Notes under the pieces: model-generated | The model's database searches: none | The model's input: only the letters and a program-made list of their open reading frames with translations | What the model was told of the DNA's origin: nothing | Program-made: the position numbers and the translations under genes | DNA from: Methanomicrobiaceae archaeon | GTDB taxonomy: Archaea > Halobacteriota > Methanomicrobia > Methanomicrobiales > Methanomicrobiaceae | DNA length: 64,000 nt | Direction: 5' to 3' | Assembly: GCA_016937345.1 (NCBI GenBank) | Contig: JAFGWE010000024.1 | Span: 1 to 64,000 of the forward strand | Shown here: piece after piece, positions 18,014 to 25,815 of the stretch | How positions within the stretch are numbered: the stretch's first letter is position 1 | Layout: each line of letters begins with the position of its first letter

Positions 18014-18616
18014 TTACTGTGCAATTACAGTATTTGCCTCAATTGCCTTTGATTTGATTACCTCAACACGGCGTGTCGGGTGAATCTTTTTAATGCTCTT
18101 GAAAATCTCACGTGAGATCTCACCCATAACCATATCCTTTACGAACTGGTAATAGGTCTGCTCCTTTGCCTTACCAAGGATGTAGCTTGTGATCTCTTTT
18201 CTGATTGCATGATGCTGGCTTGCATCTGCACGGTTGATTGTGAAACATGTTGTTGTAACACGGATCTTTCTGCCATCATTTGTTGTTGCGAGAACAATAC
18301 TGTCGATTCTTGAAGTGCGGCGTTTTACCATTGCACGGAGGTAGTCTTTTGTGACTTCATGTCCGACAAAGTCAGTATATGCTGCATCGCCTGCAACTTC
18401 GGTTACCTTGAATCTCATCTTGATGTTCTGCTTTGAATAGTCCTGGGTCATTTCACCTAGTGTTGTCTGCATGACACGACCATAGACTTTCTCAGGTTCA
18501 TTTGCAATTGTATCTCCAAGGAAAACCTTGTCGAACACTTCCGGTGAATACACCTTGAACCAGTTTTTCGCTTTCCATCCTTCTACTCTTCTTCCAATTT
18601 GTTTTCTTCTTGCCAT
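18014..18616 (-). CDS. rps3ae: 30S ribosomal protein eS1 (S3Ae)
   Basis: A complete 200-residue archaeal eS1 protein. The N-terminus MARRKQIGRRVEGWKAKNWF is typical, as are YGRVMQTTLGEMTQDYSKQ, RRTSRIDS and the C-terminal HPTRRVEVIKSK. It is a component of the small ribosomal subunit near the mRNA exit channel. A GGTGA ribosome-binding site precedes the ATG. The preceding gene in the operon is pcc1, with a possible small ORF between them. Confidence 0.96.
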   Translation of the reverse strand: MARRKQIGRRVEGWKAKNWFKVYSPEVFDKVFLGDTIANEPEKVYGRVMQTTLGEMTQDYSKQNIKMRFKVTEVAGDAAYTDFVGHEVTKDYLRAMVKRRTSRIDSIVLATTNDGRKIRVTTTCFTINRADASQHHAIRKEITSYILGKAKEQTYYQFVKDMVMGEISREIFKSIKKIHPTRRVEVIKSKAIEANTVIAQ

Positions 18617-18625
18617 ATTTTCACC

Positions 18626-18769
18626 TCAAATATTTGCTGTGTCCATTAAAACAGCCGCATTTAGTGATTCGGATACCCTTTCAGACCCGTATACAGGGTT
18701 TGGCATTGACTTCTGAAGCAATTTCTGCTTTATACAGAATGTCTGTTTTAATGCGAAACGTAACTGCAT
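18626..18769 (-). CDS. Possible 47-residue small protein between pcc1 and eS1
   Basis: An ATG at 18769 is preceded by GGAGGAGAT, a strong match to the archaeal ribosome-binding site, and opens a 47-codon frame. It overlaps the 3' end of pcc1 in another frame and ends 9 nt before the eS1 start. The product is basic at the N-terminus (MQLRFALKQTFCIKQK). The ribosome-binding site doubles as codons of Pcc1, so it could be chance. It fills an otherwise unexplained 130-nt gap. Confidence 0.4.
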   Translation of the reverse strand: MQLRFALKQTFCIKQKLLQKSMPNPVYGSERVSESLNAAVLMDTANI

Positions 18770-18972
18770 ATCTCCTCCGCGACTGACAGATTCATCAGAT
18801 AGTCATCAACCGATGCAATTATTGAACGAAGTTTGTCTCCGTTTATTGTACATATCACGCAGTTTTCCCCTGTTTCTGTTGTCATGGACAAAAGATTGTC
18901 TGCTTTTAAGGCTTCGGAGATGCATTCCGGATATTTGTGGAATGTGGTCACCGTTCCTGTTATTTTAATCAT
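18748..18972 (-). CDS. KEOPS complex subunit Pcc1
   Basis: A 74-residue protein of the Pcc1 family, the dimerisation subunit of the KEOPS complex that makes t6A on tRNAs reading ANN codons. The two-strand, two-helix pattern is visible: a beta-rich start, ALKADNLL, CVICTINGDKLRSIIASVDDYL, and a short C-terminal helix. The gene abuts the RecJ-like gene with a shared boundary (start 18972, next stop 18973). TsaC, which supplies the threonylcarbamoyl-adenylate precursor, is encoded at 21989 in this window. Confidence 0.85.
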   Translation of the reverse strand: MIKITGTVTTFHKYPECISEALKADNLLSMTTETGENCVICTINGDKLRSIIASVDDYLMNLSVAEEICSYVSH

Positions 18973-20187
18973 TTATGCAAATGCCTCCTTTAATCCGTTC
19001 TTGAACTTCAACAGTCCTTCTTTTTCAAAGGTTGCGCCTGCACGTGATATGTGTCCTCCTCCTGTGCCACCAGCCTCTTCTGCAATGTTTTTCATGATTT
19101 CAGAGAGGTTGTATTCAGCACCTGAAGGGCATCTGGCTGAAACTGAATATTTTTCACCGGATTTTACCATTACAAATACCGGTTTTTCATTCAGATTGTC
19201 GTATGCAAGCGAATCTGCAACGCTGCTTGCGGTTGTCGGATCTGACACCTCAAATAGCGAAATCGATTCATCTATGCTTTTTACATTCTGAATTGCGGAT
19301 ATGACTTTTAAGCGGTGTTTTATTGCGATATCCCATGCTTCCTCTACACTCTGTGACGTTCTGAGGCAGAGCGTTACTCCAAGACCGCCTCTTTTTGAGA
19401 GGCCGCAGGATTCAACAACTGCCGCCATGCTGTGTGCATCAGTTATAACTCCTCTTTCAAGTTCATATCTGTCTCCCCAGAGGGATTGCATGACTTTGTC
19501 GTTTGTTTCGGGTGCAATTTTCAATATGATTTCAGACAGCAGGGTCTCGTAGCTGTATTCCTGTTCTTTTAAGGATCTTTTAAGAATCTCCTGTACAGCT
19601 TCTTTTTCTCCGCTTATACCGCGGAGATACGGATTGATTGCGGTAAATAGTTTTTCCTCCAGATTCCTCCCTGCAAGAGGGATACCTCTTTCAGGCACAA
19701 TGAACTGGTTAGCAATACCTTCGTTTATGATCTCCTGATTCTTTCCTGCAATTGCCTGTCTGTCCCCAATAATTCCGAGAAGTGCAAGTCCGCTTAAGTC
19801 TCTGTTATCCCCCATATGGTTTGCAACAATGTATGCAACACCTGAGGCAGAGAGCTCTTTTTCTCCGTCTATTCCACATAGTCGCGGGTTTGCGTGGTAT
19901 TCACCATTAAAGCAGGGTATATGATGATCCACAACCATTACATCTTCCGGCAGATCTTCCAAAGAAGCTCCAAAGTCGCACAGAAGTGTAACTTCGTCTT
20001 TTTTGATATCCTCATTTGAGATTCGGTCTTTGATAGTCAGATGGAATTTCTTTCCAATTCTGTTTAAGGCATGACACATTATGGTAGCCGAAGCTATTCC
20101 GTCAGCGTCGTGATGACCGTATACTCTCAGATGATCAGATTCGGACAATTTGTCCGCAATATGATCTGCAGCGGATTCAATGGACAT
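18973..20187 (-). CDS. RecJ-like DHH-family phosphoesterase
   Basis: A 404-residue archaeal RecJ-like protein. DHH-family metal motifs are visible: GHHDADGIAS (about residues 24-33), LLCDFGAS, VVDHHIP (DHH motif) and GIIGDRQ, and the C-terminal DHHA1-type domain ends in GGTGGGHISRAGAT. Archaeal relatives are ssDNA exonucleases that bind GINS in the replisome or act in RNA turnover; which subtype this is cannot be decided here. It follows uS15 by 10 nt. Confidence 0.88.
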   Translation of the reverse strand: MSIESAADHIADKLSESDHLRVYGHHDADGIASATIMCHALNRIGKKFHLTIKDRISNEDIKKDEVTLLCDFGASLEDLPEDVMVVDHHIPCFNGEYHANPRLCGIDGEKELSASGVAYIVANHMGDNRDLSGLALLGIIGDRQAIAGKNQEIINEGIANQFIVPERGIPLAGRNLEEKLFTAINPYLRGISGEKEAVQEILKRSLKEQEYSYETLLSEIILKIAPETNDKVMQSLWGDRYELERGVITDAHSMAAVVESCGLSKRGGLGVTLCLRTSQSVEEAWDIAIKHRLKVISAIQNVKSIDESISLFEVSDPTTASSVADSLAYDNLNEKPVFVMVKSGEKYSVSARCPSGAEYNLSEIMKNIAEEAGGTGGGHISRAGATFEKEGLLKFKNGLKEAFA

Positions 20188-20197
20188 ATATCAGAAA

Positions 20198-20656
20198 TTA
20201 TCTGGATAACAGGAACTCCGCCGTTTCCGGTTTGTATGCCCATCCCTGTGGCATTTTACCAGATTTCACGTAGTATTTGCCAAGTCTTCTGACTTTTGCC
20301 TCAGTAAGATGAAGCTGGCGTTTGTTGTGAACATCCTTCTTGTTTTCAGCGATATGCTTTCTCATACCCAGAGCTTTGACGATGAGGTTTCTGAGATCCT
20401 CAGGTATCTCTGATCCAAGACCGTTTTCTGCCAGGATCTGCTCCATACGTTTTCCAGTTGCAAGCTTTATGCTTGGGACACAGTACTTGTCACGCAGTAC
20501 AAGTCCTATCTGTGCGCTTGACATACCGTCCTTTCTGAGATCTATTATAATTTTCTCAATCTCTGCTGTGTCCTTATTGGACCATTCAGGTGCCTCTGTG
20601 CGAAGCGGACTTACTGAACCAGATGTTCCGCGTCGGCGGGCATGCATTCGTGCCAT
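20198..20656 (-). CDS. rps15: 30S ribosomal protein uS15
   Basis: A 152-residue archaeal uS15 with the N-terminal extension typical of archaea (MARMHARRRGTSGSV), a central KDGMSSAQIGLVLRDKYCVP segment and the core helices ending in HLTEAKVRRLGKYYVKSGK. It is the first gene of the minus-strand operon. The GGTGGTGA sequence just upstream is the ribosome-binding site. The 5' region on this strand carries an unusual series of inverted repeats. Confidence 0.96.
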   Translation of the reverse strand: MARMHARRRGTSGSVSPLRTEAPEWSNKDTAEIEKIIIDLRKDGMSSAQIGLVLRDKYCVPSIKLATGKRMEQILAENGLGSEIPEDLRNLIVKALGMRKHIAENKKDVHNKRQLHLTEAKVRRLGKYYVKSGKMPQGWAYKPETAEFLLSR

Positions 20657-20717
20657 TGTTCACCACCTTAATTCTAAGATATTTCAAAAAACCTTAATTA
20701 CATGGTTTTCTGAAATC

Positions 20718-20996
20718 CTGAACTTCATCAGATAAATGTTGTTCAGTTTTGACATGAAAAACCTCTAAGGTTTAATCACGATTTGGTTTGAAAACATTTC
20801 CCGTTCTGCGGGAAATTTACGTATCATTAAGACATACATGAGTTTAATTCATGAAAGTCTTACAGATCTACATGTAAGTCCAAAAAAAAGCCATTACTGA
20901 CCTTTTTTGTAATCCCAAAGCCCTTTGAGGGCAGTGTCATTTTTTATTAAAGACACGTCGGACTTACACTAAAGTCAGCACCGTATTTCAAGTGCT
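20718..20996. other. Hairpin-rich intergenic region, candidate structured RNA or leader
   Basis: This 280-nt stretch between the divergent uS15 gene and tRNA-Gly has no ORF but contains consecutive perfect inverted repeats. They are CTGAAC/GTTCAG (20718-20746), AAACCT/AGGTTT (20759-20773), ATTTCCCG/CGGGAAAT (20796-20816), a two-part stem TAAGAC+CATGA / TCATG+GTCTTA (20828-20862), and TGTAAGTCC/GGACTTACA (20873-20968). The last encloses three small hairpins, ATTAC/GTAAT, GCCCT/AGGGC and GTGTC/GACAC. AGCAC/GTGCT (20977-20996) follows. It could be an independent RNA or the 5' leader of the uS15 operon on the minus strand. I recognise no known RNA family. Confidence 0.5.
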
Positions 20997-21135
20997 ATTT
21001 ATTAAATTGATATATTCCCTGATAAAAGCATCGTATTCTAAATATTTCTCTGCAGAAGGCAAACTAATAATATTTTAGCTCATAAAAACAATATTTATAA
21101 TTTAGTAATTCCAATCGGGAAATAGAGTTATATCT

Positions 21136-21206
21136 GCGATAATAGTCTAGCGGCAGGACAGTGGCTTCCCAAGCCTCTGACCCGGGTTCGATCCCCGGTT
21201 ATCGCA
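21136..21206 (+). tRNA. tRNA-Gly (anticodon CCC)
   Basis: Cloverleaf with acceptor GCGATAA/TTATCGC, discriminator A, anticodon loop TTCCCAA (anticodon CCC) and T-arm CCGGG-TTCGATC-CCCGG. The anticodon stem contains a T-T mismatch at its second pair. CCA is not encoded. A TATA-like sequence (ATTTATAATT) lies about 40 nt upstream. Confidence 0.96.
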
Positions 21207-21317
21207 TATCCTGTGATACAATTAATTTTCTCTTATAAATTTCTTCAGCTGTCAGTTTTTAACCCTGATTATTAAAAAGGTATAATTATCCAAAAATACA
21301 AGATACAGTCATAACAA

Positions 21318-21992
21318 ATGAAAAATTCGGAGATATATGCTATCAGCATTCTGAGTGACAACTGTCAGGGCGTTTTAAGGGACGTATCCGATATAATGGC
21401 TGCACATGATGTAAACATTGTTCTGGCACAGGCATCTGTTCTTTCCGCAGGCAATGAAAAGGGGAGTTCTTTTATCTATTTTGAATTTGAAAATGTGGAT
21501 GATATTGATTCTTTATCATCTGATCTGTCTAAACTGAGCACAATTCATTCTGTCAAAACATATCAGCCGCTTTCAAAGATATTTGGAAAAAGAGTAATTA
21601 TAATCGGGGGCGGAGCACAGGTTGCTCAGGTTGCTATGGGTGCTGTAAATGAAGCAGACAGGCACAATATCCGTGGTGAAAGAATTTCAATTGATACAAT
21701 TCCTCTTGTTGGAGAAAAAGAGCTTGCGGCAACAATTGATGCGGTTAGTCGTCTTCCAAGAGTATCTGTACTTGTGCTTGCCGGATCACTGATGGGAGGA
21801 ACAATTTCCGACTCTGTTATAAAAATTCGTGAGTCAGGTATACCTGTAATATCTCTAAACATGGCGGGAAGTGTTACAAAGTATGTGGATCTTGTTGTAA
21901 CTGATCCCCTGCAGGCCGGAGTTTTTGCTGTCATGCATGCAAGTGATCTTGCTGTATTCAATATTAATCGTGTAAGAGGGCGTGAATTTTGA
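21318..21992 (+). CDS. ACT-domain protein with DUF5612
   Basis: A 224-residue protein with an N-terminal ACT regulatory domain (ISILSDNCQGVLRDVSDIMAAHDVNIV, residues about 9-35). It is followed by a C-terminal Rossmann-like domain of the methanogen DUF5612 type (VIIIGGGAQVAQVAMGAVNEAD, then LVLAGSLMGGTISDSVIKIRESGIPVISLNMAGS). ACT domains usually bind amino acids; the ligand and target are unknown. Its stop overlaps the TTG start of tsaC by 4 nt, so the two are probably cotranslated. Confidence 0.85.
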   Translation: MKNSEIYAISILSDNCQGVLRDVSDIMAAHDVNIVLAQASVLSAGNEKGSSFIYFEFENVDDIDSLSSDLSKLSTIHSVKTYQPLSKIFGKRVIIIGGGAQVAQVAMGAVNEADRHNIRGERISIDTIPLVGEKELAATIDAVSRLPRVSVLVLAGSLMGGTISDSVIKIRESGIPVISLNMAGSVTKYVDLVVTDPLQAGVFAVMHASDLAVFNINRVRGREF

Positions 21993-22567
21993 GATCAAAA
22001 ATTGATGAGGCAGTATCTGTTCTGCACAGGGATGGTCTGATTGTATATCCCACCGAAACGGTATATGGACTAGGATGTGATGCATTTTCAGATAATGCAA
22101 TCCACAGAGTATATGAGGTTAAAAAAAGACCGCTTTCAAATCCTATTTCTATTGCAGTATGTGATCTGGAAATGGCTCTTGCTGTAACTTTGATGAGTGA
22201 TTTTGAGCAGGAATTTATAGAAAAATTTCTCCCCGGGCCTGTTACAGCAATAGTTAAAGCCAATAAATGTCTCCCGTCACTGCTTACAGGCGGGACAGGT
22301 TATATTGGAATAAGAATACCTGACAACAAGACAACCCTGAGTATTATAAGTGAGTTTGATGCTCCTATCACATCTACAAGCGCAAATGTTTCGGGTGGTA
22401 AATCTCCTGTTGATTTCAGTGAGATTACGGTTGTTTATGATCTTTTCATTGATGGCGGAAGACTTCCGGGCACACCAAGCACTGTTGTGGATTTGGCAAA
22501 TAAAAAAATTATTCGTCCCGGAAGAGATATTGAGGAAATTGGGAAATTTCTGGCAGGTAAATGTTGA
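21989..22567 (+). CDS. L-threonylcarbamoyladenylate synthase (Sua5/YrdC/TsaC)
   Basis: A 192-residue single-domain YrdC/TsaC protein that makes threonylcarbamoyl-AMP from threonine, bicarbonate and ATP for t6A tRNA modification. Motifs: YPTETVYGLGCDAF near the N-terminus, KKRPLSNPISI, FLPGPVTAIVKAN, GIRIPDN and TSTSANVSG. It starts with TTG, overlapping the stop of the preceding gene (TTGA). It lacks the C-terminal Sua5 domain. KEOPS subunit Pcc1 in this window belongs to the next step of the same pathway. Confidence 0.92.
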   Translation: MRSKIDEAVSVLHRDGLIVYPTETVYGLGCDAFSDNAIHRVYEVKKRPLSNPISIAVCDLEMALAVTLMSDFEQEFIEKFLPGPVTAIVKANKCLPSLLTGGTGYIGIRIPDNKTTLSIISEFDAPITSTSANVSGGKSPVDFSEITVVYDLFIDGGRLPGTPSTVVDLANKKIIRPGRDIEEIGKFLAGKC

Positions 22568-22660
22568 TTTTGTAATGCTTTTCGTTAATAAACCCTTTAA
22601 AATAACCTTCATGACGAACCTGACAATTCAAAATTTTTTTACAGAACGGAATTTTTGCTT

Positions 22661-23590
22661 ATGAAAGCGATAAGGCTTAGAGATTTTATTGAGGATAAAG
22701 ACGGTCGTCTTTATGCAGTATCGGCGTATGACAATGAGGAAAGGGCAGGATGTGTCCTTCGGTATGTTCCTGATGATAATGGGGAAAGAGTCTCAAAAGA
22801 TGGAATAAGGTACAGGAAATATGATTTTGAACCTGCATTTGAGTACATAAAAAAGTACAAACCTGAATATCTCGATGTTGTTCATCGTGTTCCCTTAGAA
22901 GATATAAAAAAGGTCCTAAAACCCGATGAGGAGATAGAAAATGTCATGGCAAGAGACAGACGTGTTTTGAAGCTTTCAGATATCTTTGGAGTTTTAAAAG
23001 GAACATATGGATGTACAGGTTCCCTTCTCTGTGGTCTTGAAAATGACTCCTCTGATATTGATATGGTTGTTTATGGAAAATTCTGGTTCCTGGCACAGAA
23101 AAACCTTATAAGGGCGGTAAAAGAGGGTCGTATACAGGCACTTTCAGATCATATGTGGGAAAAGGTTTACAACAAACGTATCCCTGAGATTGATTATGAA
23201 ACATTCGTTCTGCACGAAAAACGAAAGTGGAACAGAGGTGAGATTGACAATACATATTTTGATCTTTTATATACACGTGGGTATGATGATCTGAATTCAG
23301 TTAAGATTATAAAAGGAACTGTTCTCGGGAAAAAAACAATTGAAGCAGAGGTATCTGATGCATCTCTGTCGTTTGACAGTCCTGCGGTTTACTCTGTGAA
23401 TCATCCCGAAATTTCCAAAGTGCTTTCCTTTACGCATACTTACAGTGGCCAGGCCTTAAAAGGCGAGATTATAGAAGCCTGTGGTGTGGTTGAGGATCAT
23501 GGAGATGAAAAATGGCTTGTTATAGGCACAACAAGAGAAGCAAAGGGCGAGTATATTATTTCAAAAACTCTCATTGAGAAGAATTTTTAA
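22661..23590 (+). CDS. Nucleotidyltransferase-fold protein, unknown substrate
   Basis: A 309-residue protein with a minimal nucleotidyltransferase motif GSLLCGLENDSSDIDMVVYG (G-S followed by D-x-D) at about residues 122-141. The N-terminal ~100 residues (RLRDFIEDKDGRLYAVSAYDN and repeated YKPEYLDVVHRVP) and the C-terminal beta-rich half are conserved-looking but unrecognised. The ATG at 22661 is preferred to the TTG six bases earlier. It may be a DNA-polymerase-beta-like or RNA-modifying enzyme of methanogens. It is 93 nt downstream of tsaC. Confidence 0.75.
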   Translation: MKAIRLRDFIEDKDGRLYAVSAYDNEERAGCVLRYVPDDNGERVSKDGIRYRKYDFEPAFEYIKKYKPEYLDVVHRVPLEDIKKVLKPDEEIENVMARDRRVLKLSDIFGVLKGTYGCTGSLLCGLENDSSDIDMVVYGKFWFLAQKNLIRAVKEGRIQALSDHMWEKVYNKRIPEIDYETFVLHEKRKWNRGEIDNTYFDLLYTRGYDDLNSVKIIKGTVLGKKTIEAEVSDASLSFDSPAVYSVNHPEISKVLSFTHTYSGQALKGEIIEACGVVEDHGDEKWLVIGTTREAKGEYIISKTLIEKNF

Positions 23591-23614
23591 GGTAATTTAT
23601 CTTTTAAAAAAATT

Positions 23615-24229
23615 TTAGGAAAGATTTGAAAGGCCTTTTAGATCAGTCTGAGTGTTAAAAACAGTCAGGTAGTCCTCTTTGCCGTCTGAAACTGATGTGT
23701 AGACCATAAATCTGTCATTCACATTGACAAACTGGGTTATTACATTATCAGTCTTGTCGGTTACAATCCACCCGGGAAATCCCTGAACTGTAACTTTTTT
23801 CATTGACATATCCGGAGTGTCTATTGCCATATAAGTGTCCCACGATGTCATATATCCGACAGATTCTCCTGCAGTATCCTGAATAATTACATCAACAATG
23901 GCTTCTCCGCCAAGCTTCTGCTCATAGGTCTTTGAAGCCCAGCTCCATTTATAAATCCCGTCATCAACCTGAAGACCTATTGCCTCTCCGCTCTCCCAGT
24001 TACCGGTTGCGGTCGGCAGGTACTGTTTTAGAATAGAGTTGTGAATAATTTCACCGGTTGCTGCTGTACCTGTACCGGTTGATCCCTGAACTGCTGTGAC
24101 CTGTGCCTGTTCTTCTGACTGTTTTGGTGCAGATTCACCGGAACCTGTACATCCTGCAGAAAGAACTACACATATTGCAATAAAAGAGAGCAGAACAAAC
24201 TTTAATTTTCTAATACTTTTTTCATCCAT
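23615..24229 (-). CDS. Putative secreted lipoprotein
   Basis: A 204-residue exported protein. It has a basic N-terminus, a hydrophobic stretch and a lipobox-like LSAGC at about residue 26, followed by a Gly/Thr/Gln-rich linker and a soluble beta-rich domain with aromatic residues. The ATG at 24229 has a GGAGGT ribosome-binding site 7 nt upstream, so the seven extra residues from 24250 are rejected. It is probably anchored at the outer face of the membrane; function unknown. Confidence 0.8.
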   Translation of the reverse strand: MDEKSIRKLKFVLLSFIAICVVLSAGCTGSGESAPKQSEEQAQVTAVQGSTGTGTAATGEIIHNSILKQYLPTATGNWESGEAIGLQVDDGIYKWSWASKTYEQKLGGEAIVDVIIQDTAGESVGYMTSWDTYMAIDTPDMSMKKVTVQGFPGWIVTDKTDNVITQFVNVNDRFMVYTSVSDGKEDYLTVFNTQTDLKGLSNLS

Positions 24230-24306
24230 GAAAATAACCTCCATGACCATTTGAGATCTAGTTTATTGGATGTATATATTTATTTCTTTATAGTTTTGAT
24301 ATATAT

Positions 24307-24972
24307 CTATAATAATTCTGAAAGTTTTACAGGCCCTTTTGAGCATTTATCCTTTAAGTAACAGTTTTCACATGGCAGATTCTTATTTTTCACGGGAGTT
24401 TTGCCTGAAATTATTTTTTTTGCTATTCTTATTGCCGATAATGCATCCCTTCTGTCCCTTGGAGAGACAGTACATATTCTTGATATTCCTGATGGAATGT
24501 ATTCAAGAATAACTTCATCAGCATCTATTTTAAGAGATTCTTTGGCACATAATGAGTAGCATGCACTTCGCACCCGATCAGCCTTATAGACTCCATTCTC
24601 CGGTGCCGGGCTTAATCTTGTAAGGCCAATATGAGGTTTTGAATCAAAAAATCTGTCTATAGTGCCATATATCCCTAGCTTTTCGGATGAAACCCTGATA
24701 TCGTTCTGCGATGCCCTTGGCCATGAAGATAGAATACATTTTCTAATCCATGAATTGAATAATTCATTTGATTCTGAAGAAATTTTGGGGTTTATCAGCA
24801 TTATTTCATCCCAGATTTCACCGGGCATGAGTTCTTCTCCAAGATGATATGATATCTGTTTTGCCAGAGTATAATTTTCAGATTCGCAATTGTTTTTTAT
24901 ATTCTGCTCAAGCATAAATCTTACAGGGCATATGTGGCATGAGACAACAGACGAGATGCTTAGTGATTTCAT
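24307..24972 (-). CDS. Cas4/Dna2-like FeS nuclease-fold protein
   Basis: A 221-residue protein with Cas4-like cysteine spacing: CHIC near the N-terminus (about residues 12-15) and CENCYLKDKC at the C-terminus, sufficient for a [4Fe-4S] cluster. A GTIDRF motif supplies the family aspartate. In Cas4 nucleases this is followed by E-x-K and a glutamine; here the corresponding region reads HIGLTRLSPAPE with R in place of the Q, so the nuclease site looks incomplete. No CRISPR array or other cas gene is in the window. It is divergent from the DUF3467 gene and probably a methanogen housekeeping paralogue. Confidence 0.72.
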   Translation of the reverse strand: MKSLSISSVVSCHICPVRFMLEQNIKNNCESENYTLAKQISYHLGEELMPGEIWDEIMLINPKISSESNELFNSWIRKCILSSWPRASQNDIRVSSEKLGIYGTIDRFFDSKPHIGLTRLSPAPENGVYKADRVRSACYSLCAKESLKIDADEVILEYIPSGISRICTVSPRDRRDALSAIRIAKKIISGKTPVKNKNLPCENCYLKDKCSKGPVKLSELL

Positions 24973-25035
24973 TATTTATTCCATTATTGTAGTTCGATAA
25001 AAAATCCTTATCTTTTCTAAGGTAAATAATATGGT

Positions 25036-25335
25036 ATGGAAAAACGTGATATTGCCGTAAATTTACCCCCTGACCTTGATCCTGTATATGCAAACAGAAT
25101 TCAGGTTGCATATAAGGATGATGAATTCACATTTGTTTTTCTTCATGAGATTCCGGGAACAAACCATGCGAGGGCAAAGGCTATTGTTTCAATTAGTCCA
25201 AAACACGCAAAAAATTTCTCAGAAGTCCTTTCAAAGACGGTTTTGGATTATGAGGCGAAATTCGGGGAGATAAAAAAAGCTACGGACTCAAAATCCGATG
25301 CAGAAACAGGCCTTACAATCAGGGGTTACTCCTGA
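25036..25335 (+). CDS. DUF3467 family protein
   Basis: A 99-residue protein with DUF3467 features: short beta-strands around LDPVYANRIQVAYKDDEFTFVFLHEIPG, then ARAKAIVSISPKHAKNFSEVLSKTVLDYEAKFG. Members are small soluble proteins of unknown role found in archaea and bacteria. It is divergently placed from the Cas4-like gene with a 63-nt shared promoter region containing AT-rich sequence. Confidence 0.8.
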   Translation: MEKRDIAVNLPPDLDPVYANRIQVAYKDDEFTFVFLHEIPGTNHARAKAIVSISPKHAKNFSEVLSKTVLDYEAKFGEIKKATDSKSDAETGLTIRGYS

Positions 25336-25427
25336 TAATAATACTTAATTTTTAAAAATAACAGGATACAATCCACTTGTTTTATAATTTTTTAAGGCGA
25401 AGTTATACAGAAGCAATCATTTATTCT

Positions 25428-25499
25428 GCCGTTGTGGCTTAGAGGTATAGCGGCTGATTCGTAATCAGCAGGTCGGGGGTTCAAATCCCTCCAGCGGCT
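25428..25499 (+). tRNA. tRNA-Thr (anticodon CGT)
   Basis: Cloverleaf with acceptor GCCGTTG/CAGCGGC, discriminator T, anticodon stem GCTGA/TCAGC around TTCGTAA (anticodon CGT), and T-arm GGGGG-TTCAAAT-CCCTC. A TATA-like TTTATAATTT lies about 45 nt upstream. CCA is not encoded. A truncated integrase gene starts 62 nt downstream, consistent with this tRNA having served as an integration site. Confidence 0.96.
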
Positions 25500-25511
25500 T
25501 CCAGATTTTAA

Positions 25512-25527
25512 GTTCAAATCCCCTCCA
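25512..25527 (+). repeat. Near-repeat of the tRNA-Thr T-arm, possible att scar
   Basis: GTTCAAATCCCCTCCA repeats the tRNA-Thr T-loop/T-stem sequence GTTCAAATCCCTCCA (25479-25493) with one extra C, 33 nt downstream and in the same orientation. It lies between the tRNA and an integrase fragment, where a decayed attachment site would be expected. Confidence 0.45.
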
Positions 25528-25560
25528 AACTCATTTATATTCTTATTCTGACTTTCTCTC

Positions 25561-25815
25561 ATGGGAAGTATCACAGCACCCACCCGAACAGACAGTAATT
25601 TTCATTACGTCAAATCTGTTTATGTAGACAGATCATTTAAGAAGGCAATTCTTGAATGCCGCTTAACCCAGGATGATACAGACCTCATCTATGAATTCAT
25701 AGAAGAGCTGCAGGCATCACAGAATATCGGGCTCTTCCGGAAAAACAAAATTGTCTATTCAATGGTAAATTGGAGACGTTTTATCTGCCCTTTCAGGGAA
25801 GCTAAAAACCGCTGA
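25561..25815 (+). pseudogene. Truncated tyrosine-type integrase (N-terminal SAM-like domain only)
   Basis: The 84-residue product matches the N-terminal DNA-binding part of archaeal phage-type integrases, with the segment DDTDLIYEFIEELQASQN and then SMVNWRRFI. The reading frame ends soon after FREAKNR, before any catalytic Arg-His-Arg-Tyr residues. The 3' part is replaced by sequence from the opposite-strand gene described next. The start lies 62 nt after tRNA-Thr. It is a remnant of an integrated element and cannot recombine DNA. Confidence 0.75.

Noticed and set aside
20690-20740. C/D-box-like TGATGA on the minus strand in the uS15 leader
   Set aside because: No correctly placed D box or paired C'/D' elements could be found.
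24307-24972. CRISPR system suggested by a Cas4-like gene
   Set aside because: No direct-repeat array and no other cas genes are in the window.
25392-25583. Minus-strand 63-residue frame with WRDLNPRP
   Set aside because: It is the antisense reading of the tRNA-Thr gene, a well-known artefact.
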